Part shown: positions 1 to 4,476 of the stretch, in pieces
Numbering within the stretch: the first letter of the stretch is position 1
How the letters are laid out: each line of letters starts with the position of its first letter
From: JAXLYE01 sp046351595
GTDB taxonomy: Bacteria; Myxococcota_A; Polyangia; Palsa-1104; JAEUJZ01
DNA length: 5,703 nt
Reading direction: 5' to 3'
NCBI GenBank assembly: GCA_046351595.1
Contig: JAXLYE010000024.1
Location: 1-5,703 of the forward strand
Translations under genes and position numbers: made by a program
Notes under the pieces: model-generated
What the model saw: only the letters and a program-made list of their open reading frames with translations
Databases searched by the model: none
Told to the model about the DNA's origin: nothing

Positions 1-513
1 TGGCAGCGCCCGGGCCGGCTGTGGGCGGACCGCGGCGCCGTTGACCTGCGCGATGCGCGTCCCTCCGCTCCCCTGCGCCCGGAATCCCTTGGTCTCGCGC
101 CCCAGGAGCGCTGCGAGCGAGACGTGTTCCGGGCCGCGCAGGATGTCCAGCACCTTGCCGCGTGGCCAGCCGCAGCGGCTCAGGTGCTCGGCCGCGATCT
201 GCGCATCGCCGTCCAGCGGTCCCGCTGGCTCGGTGCGCGGGGCCGCGGGTGGCGGGGCACTCGGAGCCGACGGCGTCGCGGTCGCCGCCGGCAGCGTGGG
301 CTGCGGCCGCGCGGCGAAGTCGGCGCGATCGAACTTGTCCGCCCGCGTCTCCATCACGCCCGCCATCCCCAAGATGCGATCGAGGCCGCCGCCCGCCTTG
401 CTGACGCCCTCGGCCGCCGCCGGTCCCCCCGAGGCGCCGGCCGCTGCGCTGCCGATGCCAAAGACGATATCCTTGGCCGCCAGTCCGATCTCTTTGAAGT
501 CGATTCCTCCCAT
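1..513 (-). CDS. Pro-rich hypothetical protein with shared FDRxD/GW tail module, C-terminus cut by window edge
   Basis: This is the last gene of the operon. The frame runs open from an ATG at 513-511 to the left edge, giving 171 residues with no stop. The start is supported by a strong Shine-Dalgarno (AGAGGAGAA, 526-518) and by the 17-base gap after the upstream stop. I do not recognise a family. Residues 1-55 are Gly/Ala-rich and mildly hydrophobic (FGIGSAAAGASGG, then a GGGLDRILGMAG helix), without a convincing signal peptide or full membrane segment. An FDRAD box follows at 61-65, then a Pro/Ala linker at about 70-100. Residues 101-128 form a helical module with L111, G115-W116, V121, L125 and G127-P128. 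The 261-aa protein encoded at 3009-3794 carries the same order of elements at its C-terminus, so the two may bind a common partner. Existence is well supported; function is unknown. Confidence 0.85.
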   Translation of the reverse strand, partial: MGGIDFKEIGLAAKDIVFGIGSAAAGASGGPAAAEGVSKAGGGLDRILGMAGVMETRADKFDRADFAARPQPTLPAATATPSAPSAPPPAAPRTEPAGPLDGDAQIAAEHLSRCGWPRGKVLDILRGPEHVSLAALLGRETKGFRAQGSGGTRIAQVNGAAVRPQPARALP

Positions 514-517
514 GGCG

Positions 518-526
518 TTCTCCTCT
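518..526 (-). promoter_or_regulatory. Shine-Dalgarno site fixing the start of the partial Pro-rich gene
   Basis: The minus strand reads AGAGGAGAA, ending four bases before the ATG at 513-511. It supports this start for a frame that has no stop inside the window. Confidence 0.7.
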
Positions 527-530
527 GTGC

Positions 531-968
531 TTACGTGCGCGCTCCGTACTCGCGGTTGAGCGTGGCGAGGATCGCGGTGAGATCCTGCGCCTGCTCGACG
601 AGCAGCCCGACGTCGGAGCGGAGCTTGCTCAGCCGCGGGAAGTGGACCTTGCTCGCGGCGCTCACCGCATCGCCGAGGTGCTCCAGGTCGCGCACCGTGT
701 TCAAAAAATCCTCGGCCAGCCACTGGTGCTGGCGCTGGCCGTGCTCGGTCTCGCCGTTGTGGTAGGCGGCGAAGGCGCGGGCGGCGCTGCGGTAGCTCTC
801 CTGGATCCAGCGCTCAATGCGCCCGCGCTGCCACTCGAACTGCTCCTGAATCCGGCGCAGCTCCGCGCTGTGTTTCACCGGGCAGGAGCGCCCGTGATCC
901 AACAGCGCGGCTCGAGAGCCGAGCGCCTGGCCGCAGTCAGTGCACAGGTGCGTCTCACTGCGCCCCAT
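531..968 (-). CDS. small zinc-finger plus helical/coiled-coil protein
   Basis: The protein is 145 aa from the ATG at 968. A GTG at 986 would add six residues, but the ATG has an AAGGACGAGGG ribosome site just upstream and is preferred. The first 30 residues hold a compact metal-binding pattern: C9-x2-C12-x12-H25-x3-C29, spaced like a C2H2/C2HC zinc finger. The rest (about 35-145) is almost entirely charged and helical, with heptad-like stretches around 34-60 and 110-140 and no membrane segment. The product is probably a cytoplasmic or particle-associated adaptor that binds nucleic acid or protein through the finger and oligomerises through the helices; that role is inference. It overlaps the upstream HTH gene by 14 bases (955-968), which suggests translational coupling, and is followed after 17 bases by the Pro-rich gene. 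I do not recognise a named family. Confidence 0.85.
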   Translation of the reverse strand: MGRSETHLCTDCGQALGSRAALLDHGRSCPVKHSAELRRIQEQFEWQRGRIERWIQESYRSAARAFAAYHNGETEHGQRQHQWLAEDFLNTVRDLEHLGDAVSAASKVHFPRLSKLRSDVGLLVEQAQDLTAILATLNREYGART

Positions 969-1614
969 GGCCCTCGTCCTTCGCACACGGGCTGCTCCGC
1001 GTACCCCAGGGAGTCTCCAGGCCGCTGGAATGCAGGGCCGTGATCAGATCCCGCAGGGCGCCCGGCAGCGCCTCCAGGAGCGGCCCAGACACGCGCAGGA
1101 GCAGCCCTTGCTCCTGGGTCCAGCGCAGGAGGAACGTAGGCGGCTCCTCCTTGGCAAACGACCGCATAGTTTCGGCAGACACCCGGATGCACGAAGGCCG
1201 CTTGCCAACCACCTCCGGCAGTCCCTCCAGCCCCAGCTCGGCGAGCTTGGGCAGCCAGCTCGGAGGGACGGGCGCCTCGCCAACGAGCACGGCATGGACC
1301 GTGTCCTCCGCAAGGCTCAGCTTCCGGCTGAGCCAGTAGGGCGTCAGGCCCAAGTGCGGCTTCGCTTCGAGCTCAGCGCGCAGCTCCGCGCTTCCATACG
1401 GCCGCTCAAAGAGCGGCTCCGGCACCGGCAGACCGAGCGCGCGCAGCGGCTCCGCCCACCCCGGCGGCAGCACCAGGTCCTGCCGCTCGATCGCGTGCAC
1501 CGTGTTCGGGTGCTGACCGAGCGAGCGGGCGAGCGACGCCACCGACAGCCCGCGGCGCTCGCGCACCGCCGTCAGCCAGCGCCCGGTCGGCCAAGGCAGA
1601 ATCTGCGAAGTCAT
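955..1614 (-). CDS. DNA-binding protein with two tandem XRE-like HTH repeats
   Basis: The protein is 219 aa and starts at an ATG with a very good ribosome site (GGGAGGAA, 1624-1617), ten bases after the upstream stop. Residues 11-62 look like an XRE/Cro-type helix-turn-helix: RERRGLSVASLARSLG, then the recognition-helix stretch HPNTVHAIER. Residues 88-129 repeat it without gaps at an offset of 67 residues. T38-V39-H40-A41 matches T105-V106-H107-A108, P50-P51-x-W53 matches P117-P118-x-W120, and L60-G61-L62 matches L127-G128-L129. By eye 16 of 42 positions are identical. The C-terminal third (about 130-219) is a different, unrecognised region, perhaps for oligomerisation or partner binding. It is probably the regulator of this operon, or a DNA-binding component of the element. 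Its stop overlaps the zinc-finger gene. A repressor role is inference; the HTH call is fairly secure for the first repeat and good for the second. Confidence 0.88.
   Translation of the reverse strand: MTSQILPWPTGRWLTAVRERRGLSVASLARSLGQHPNTVHAIERQDLVLPPGWAEPLRALGLPVPEPLFERPYGSAELRAELEAKPHLGLTPYWLSRKLSLAEDTVHAVLVGEAPVPPSWLPKLAELGLEGLPEVVGKRPSCIRVSAETMRSFAKEEPPTFLLRWTQEQGLLLRVSGPLLEALPGALRDLITALHSSGLETPWGTRSSPCAKDEGHGAQ
971..981 (-). promoter_or_regulatory. Shine-Dalgarno site choosing ATG 968 over GTG 986
   Basis: The minus strand reads AAGGACGAGGG at 981-971, placing AAGGA eight bases and GAGGG two bases before the ATG at 968-966. It lies inside the 3' end of the preceding HTH gene and downstream of the alternative GTG, so it favours the shorter 145-aa product. 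Confidence 0.55.
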
Positions 1615-1624
1615 GGTTCCTCCC

Positions 1625-2278
1625 TCACGTATAGAATTCGACTGAATCGAGCGTTCCGACGTACCGCGCCCCGTCGGCGAGCCACTGCTTCCGGACTTCC
1701 TGCGCGGAGCGGCGGTAGCCCAGGAGCCGCTTCTCCTGCGGTGTCAGCGGCTGCCCTGCGGCCTGTTTCGTACGCGCCCGCTCCGCGACAGCGAGCGCGC
1801 GGTCCTGCTGCGCTGGCTCGAAGAACTTGCGCGCGCCCAGAAAGACGGACGGATACAGTCCATCGAGCACCTCGCGCGCAAGCTGACGGAAGGCGGGCGT
1901 CGCCGGCTCCTCCGTCGAGACGGGGCGGACACCGCCGCCCTGCACGCGCGCGCCCTGCGGCCCCCAGCCCGAGCCTGCGGTGATACGGTCAAAGAGCGAC
2001 TGCCCGGCCTTGCGCGCGCGGAGCTGCGTGTGGATCTGCTCGATGTGGAGCGCGCGGCTGCCGCGCGCGTTCTCGCTGGCGAGCATGCGCGCAGCGGCTT
2101 CGACGTCCGCCTCCGTGTACGTCGGTGCGGTCTGCCAGTCGTCCGACGGCCGCGTGTGAGCTTGCGCGGACGGACGCGGCCACGCCGCCAGCGCCACGAG
2201 CAGCCCGCTTACCAGCGCCGTTCCGCCAAGCGCTGCGCCGATCACCCAGGCGTCCTGCTTGGACTCTCGGGTTTTCAT
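1625..2278 (-). CDS. membrane-anchored SleB-like cell-wall hydrolase (putative)
   Basis: The protein is 217 aa. Residues 1-10 are charged and 11-33 form one strong membrane segment (AWVIGAALGG... to LAAW), so the rest probably lies outside the cytoplasmic membrane, N-terminus in. Residues 55-165 resemble the SleB/Hydrolase_2 type of peptidoglycan hydrolase seen in spore cortex-lytic enzymes and many phages. The matching elements are an early MLASENARG helix with E69 as candidate catalytic glutamate, a SLFDRITAGSGWGPQG turn, RPVSTEEPATP, and a late REVLDG...GARKFFEPAQQDRA segment. The C-terminus (about 185-217) is a helix followed by a short hydrophobic end. The start ATG overlaps the upstream TGA (ATGA, 2275-2278), showing translational coupling to the membrane paralogue, and has a GGGAGGC ribosome site at 2289-2283. 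The family call rests on pattern memory, not a search; a lytic transglycosylase-like role is the main alternative. Confidence 0.85.
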   Translation of the reverse strand: MKTRESKQDAWVIGAALGGTALVSGLLVALAAWPRPSAQAHTRPSDDWQTAPTYTEADVEAAARMLASENARGSRALHIEQIHTQLRARKAGQSLFDRITAGSGWGPQGARVQGGGVRPVSTEEPATPAFRQLAREVLDGLYPSVFLGARKFFEPAQQDRALAVAERARTKQAAGQPLTPQEKRLLGYRRSAQEVRKQWLADGARYVGTLDSVEFYT

Positions 2279-2997
2279 GGCTGCCTCCCGTGTGCGCGCG
2301 GACGCTCGCGCAGCGCCCAGGTGGCAACGGCCGCGGTTCCGATGGCGAGCACCGCCCCGCCGAGCACAAAGGCCGCGGTGGGCACTTCATTGGCAGCCCG
2401 CTTGGCGCCTTCGTAGCGCGCGCCGCTGGCCACGGTCTCGACCGCCTTCACGGCGGGGCTGCGCTTGGCTTCGCGCTTCTGCGCCGCTTCCTCGTACTGG
2501 GCCTCCAGCCAGTCCGGCCGCGGGAAGCGCTGGCGGAGCCGCCCCTCGACCGCGCGGAAGACGCGGTGGGTCAGAACGACTTCGAGCACGGTGATCCCGC
2601 CCTTGCTGAGGGCCTCCGCGAAGTGCACCGCCGCCGCATCGAGCTCCTCATCGTTCTGCGCCTGATACGCCGCGAGTGCCCACGCCTTGAGGTCGCCCGC
2701 CACCTCGCTGATCGGCTTCCACAGCTCGACCAGGCCGTACACGACAAGCAAGGCATTCACCGCCAGCGCCACAAGGCCCCCGACCCCCGTCGCGATCAGC
2801 CAGCCCGCGAGCACCAGGCACAGGCTCCAGAGCGAATCGACCGTGAGCAGCCGCTTCACCTCCTGCCAAGTTGCTTCGGGCAGATGCGGCACGCTCCGCA
2901 CCATCGACACCGCGAAGCGCGCCGCGGCAGCCGAGAGGTGCTTGGCCGCGCTCGTGATGCGCGCGCTGGGGTCATAGCCCCGATAGAACAAGTCCAT
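2275..2997 (-). CDS. membrane paralogue of the adjacent 261-aa protein (helical domain with membrane segments)
   Basis: The protein is 240 aa from the ATG at 2997, which has a near-perfect ribosome site (AAGGAGGGA). The frame remains open far upstream to 3654, but that part overlaps the preceding gene and is rejected. Residues 55-92 (from SLWSLCLVLAGWLIAT to VYGLVELW) are strongly hydrophobic and could form two membrane helices or a hairpin. Residues 207-229 form a clear C-terminal membrane segment followed by a basic tail (RERPRAHGRQP). Between them, residues 52-160 align with the 261-aa neighbour almost without gaps. Shared positions include LW at 56-57, L119-x-AA-x-V-x-F126, G134 and FP at 158-159, and both proteins begin MDL. 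This is a local duplication whose copies diverged in their tails. It probably acts at the cytoplasmic membrane. I do not recognise a family; weak resemblance to helical domains preceding toxin modules in myxobacterial polymorphic toxins is noted, but no toxin domain is visible. Confidence 0.88.
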   Translation of the reverse strand: MDLFYRGYDPSARITSAAKHLSAAAARFAVSMVRSVPHLPEATWQEVKRLLTVDSLWSLCLVLAGWLIATGVGGLVALAVNALLVVYGLVELWKPISEVAGDLKAWALAAYQAQNDEELDAAAVHFAEALSKGGITVLEVVLTHRVFRAVEGRLRQRFPRPDWLEAQYEEAAQKREAKRSPAVKAVETVASGARYEGAKRAANEVPTAAFVLGGAVLAIGTAAVATWALRERPRAHGRQP

Positions 2998-3000
2998 GAC

Positions 3001-3009
3001 TCCCTCCTT
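3001..3009 (-). promoter_or_regulatory. Shine-Dalgarno site fixing the start at 2997
   Basis: The minus strand reads AAGGAGGGA at 3009-3001, three bases before the ATG at 2997-2995, with its core AAGGAGG five bases away. It straddles the stop codon of the preceding gene (3011-3009). It decides in favour of the 240-aa product over a 459-aa in-frame extension. Confidence 0.75.
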
Positions 3010-3794
3010 CACGCGCGCTTGCTGCCGTCCGGCCCAGCGAGCAGCCGCTCGACGGCATCCGCGTCCCAGCCCAGCGTGTGCAGGTACGCACGCGTCACGT
3101 CTTCCCCTTCGAGGCGCGGCCGGGGCGGCTCCAGCGGCGGCGGTGCAGGCATCGCACGCCCTTCGCGCTGCGGGATGCGCCGCGCCTGGGTGGCCCGGGG
3201 TGCACTCTGCATTCGGCGCGGCGGCCCCAAGTCGCTGCGGTCGAAGCGCTCGCCGCGCGAAGAGCGAGGCACAGCCGCAGGCACTGCCGCCTCCTGCGCC
3301 TTCCTTCCGACCGCGGCGGCGTGCGCTGCCTTCACCTCGCTGGGCACAGGAAAGCGCGCCACGAGCTGCGCCTTCGCGGCCTGGAGCGGCGCCGCACGAA
3401 GCGCCGTCGAGAGCAGCCCCACGCCGATCTGCTCGACCGCTCCGACGAAGTAGACCCCCGCTGCCGCCAGCTGGGCTTCGCTCGTTGCCTCGTGGGCTGC
3501 GCGGACAAACGGAAGCAGCTGCTCGCGAAAGCCGTTCAGGTTGGCCGCCAGCGGCGCCAACGCGAAGGGCTGCAGCGCGTCGCGCACCGTCTGCGCCTCG
3601 GCGGCCGGCAGCGCGTCGGCGTACCACTGCGCCACCACCAGTGCGAGCGTCCACAGCCCCTCGATGTCCTCACCCGCCAGTGCACGCCGCGTCTCACCGC
3701 CCGCTCGCGCGATGCCTTTGGCCATCGCCAGCACCAAGCGCCCTGCGAACGCCGGCACATACGAAGGCCCTCTCTCTCGCGTGTAGAGGTCCAT
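3009..3794 (-). CDS. helical protein with Pro-rich linker and C-terminal GW module, paralogue of the next gene
   Basis: The protein is 261 aa. It starts three bases after the upstream stop, with a modest GAGG ribosome site at 3804-3801. Residues 1-150 are helical and moderately hydrophobic (LWTLALVVAQWYADAL at 47-62; AAAGVYFVGAVEQIGVGLL at 110-128). They correspond to the 240-aa neighbour: W48 matches W57, L109 to F116 matches L119 to F126, and F148-P149 matches F158-P159. Unlike that copy, this one has no clear membrane helix. Residues 150-180 are Ala-rich. An FDRSD box lies at 184-188, then a basic, Pro-rich linker (190-228) and a terminal helical module with L238, G242-W243, V248, L252 and G254-P255. 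That tail order is shared with the partial protein at the left edge. A scaffold or docking role next to the membrane is inference. No enzymatic motif is visible, and I do not recognise a named family. Confidence 0.88.
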   Translation of the reverse strand: MDLYTRERGPSYVPAFAGRLVLAMAKGIARAGGETRRALAGEDIEGLWTLALVVAQWYADALPAAEAQTVRDALQPFALAPLAANLNGFREQLLPFVRAAHEATSEAQLAAAGVYFVGAVEQIGVGLLSTALRAAPLQAAKAQLVARFPVPSEVKAAHAAAVGRKAQEAAVPAAVPRSSRGERFDRSDLGPPRRMQSAPRATQARRIPQREGRAMPAPPPLEPPRPRLEGEDVTRAYLHTLGWDADAVERLLAGPDGSKRA

Positions 3795-3797
3795 GGC

Positions 3798-4409
3798 CTA
3801 CCTCGACCCGCCCTGCAGCGCCTTGAGCTTGCGCTCCAGCTCCAACTTCTCCGCCACGAGCGCGTCGTAGTCGAGCGCCTGCCGCTTCCCGTCGGCATAC
3901 CGCACGCGCAGCGCGCGCACGACGTTGCTGAATCCGAGCTGCGCAAACACCTTGGTCGCCTCCGACAGCACCTCGCGGCTCGTGCTCGGCAGCTCGCCGT
4001 TGTTGTCGGCAGGGTCCTTCCGCGTCGCCATCTCCAGGATGTACAGCCCCAGCCCGAGGAAGAAGTGCGGCCCACCCTGCAGCAGGTCCACGTTGTTGGC
4101 GACAAAGCCGTCCTTGGACCAGCGCCCGAGCGCGCGCATGCCCCAGTTGATAAGCTCCGTCGACGCCTGGGCCAGGCTCCCGCCGCCCAGGTCCACCGCC
4201 ATGCGGTGCGCCTTGCCGTGCTTGTCACCCACGCGCAGGAGCAGCCGGTCGTACTTGCTCGCGGTCTTGGTCTGTTTCTCGACGAGCTTTTCGTACTCGG
4301 CTTCGAGCTCGCTGCTCGACTGAATCTGCTTCTGCAGGCTCACGTTCTGCTCGTGCAGCCTCTCCAGGCTTTGTTTTGCTCGCTCCAGCGGATCCTTGTT
4401 CGTACTCAT
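3798..4409 (-). CDS. coiled-coil protein, first gene of the operon
   Basis: The protein is 203 aa from the ATG at 4409, behind a strong ribosome site (AGGGAGGGAA). An upstream in-frame start at 4559 would run into the preceding gene and across the terminator-like stretch, so it is rejected. Residues 5-58 are charged and heptad-rich (RAKQSLERLHEQNVSLQKQI), a probable coiled coil. The middle region has a Gly-rich turn (DLGGGSLAQ, 73-81), the segment INWGMRALGRW at 87-97 and a hydrophobic amphipathic patch GGPHFFLGLGLYILEMA at 112-128. That patch is too short and mixed to be called a membrane helix with certainty. Residues 145-170 are helical, and the C-terminus (179-199) is a second short coiled coil rich in Glu/Lys/Leu. 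This suggests a self-assembling structural or scaffolding protein that contacts membrane or hydrophobic partners, which is inference. I do not recognise a family. Confidence 0.88.
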   Translation of the reverse strand: MSTNKDPLERAKQSLERLHEQNVSLQKQIQSSSELEAEYEKLVEKQTKTASKYDRLLLRVGDKHGKAHRMAVDLGGGSLAQASTELINWGMRALGRWSKDGFVANNVDLLQGGPHFFLGLGLYILEMATRKDPADNNGELPSTSREVLSEATKVFAQLGFSNVVRALRVRYADGKRQALDYDALVAEKLELERKLKALQGGSR

Positions 4410-4414
4410 CGCAG

Positions 4415-4424
4415 TTCCCTCCCT
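4415..4424 (-). promoter_or_regulatory. Shine-Dalgarno site fixing the start at 4409
   Basis: The minus strand reads AGGGAGGGAA at 4424-4415, five bases before the ATG at 4409-4407. It begins two bases after the end of the 4442-4426 dyad and decides the start in favour of the 203-aa product. Confidence 0.75.
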
Positions 4425-4425
4425 A

Positions 4426-4442
4426 CGGAATCGGTGATTCCG
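4426..4442 (-). promoter_or_regulatory. perfect 7-bp dyad in the leader of the operon (operator or leader hairpin)
   Basis: The minus strand reads CGGAATC-ACC-GATTCCG: two exact 7-base arms around a 3-base centre. It lies in the only intergenic region, immediately before the ribosome site of the first operon gene. As DNA it has the size and symmetry of a dimeric HTH operator, and the operon encodes a double-HTH protein. As RNA it would be a hairpin next to the ribosome site. In neither direction is it followed by a T-run, so it is not itself an intrinsic terminator. The dyad is seen directly; its role is inferred. Confidence 0.5.
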
Positions 4443-4443
4443 G

Positions 4444-4473
4444 AAAAAAAGCCCCTCCCATCGAGCGAGGCGC
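4444..4473 (-). terminator. probable Rho-independent terminator after the 5703-4477 gene
   Basis: Starting three bases after the stop codon, the minus strand reads GCGCCTC, a 9-base loop, GAGGGGC, then seven T. The arms pair at six of seven positions, with one internal G-G mismatch, and the T-run follows at once. This is the standard layout of an intrinsic terminator, somewhat weakened by the mismatch. It separates the upstream gene from the seven-gene operon. I see no convincing -35/-10 pair in the remaining leader. Confidence 0.6.
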
Positions 4474-4476
4474 GGA

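Noticed and set aside
41..765. Overlapping plus-strand frames at 41-559 and 124-765
   Set aside because: They oppose the partial Pro-rich gene and the zinc-finger gene, both of which have strong ribosome sites and coherent protein features.
940..1983. 347-aa open frame on the plus strand
   Set aside because: It is antisense to the double-HTH and hydrolase-like genes, strongly Arg/Pro-rich, and lacks any recognisable domain.
2125..3453. 442-aa open frame on the plus strand
   Set aside because: It is antisense to three minus-strand genes that have good ribosome sites and paralogy between them. Its composition is typical of a GC-driven shadow frame.
2998..3654. Upstream in-frame extension of the 240-aa protein to 459 aa
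   Set aside because: The added region is Ala/Arg/Gly-rich low complexity and overlaps the whole tail of the 261-aa gene. A near-consensus ribosome site and a paralogous MDL start mark 2997 instead.
2275..3794. Paralogous pair as toxin and immunity proteins
   Set aside because: The helical core recalls domains preceding toxins in some polymorphic systems, but no toxin domain, nuclease or ADP-ribosylation motif is visible in either tail, so no such function is assigned.
4426..4450. Hairpin plus seven A on the plus strand as a plus-strand terminator
   Set aside because: A plus-strand terminator needs a T-run after the stem, and here it is an A-run. No plus-strand gene ends nearby.
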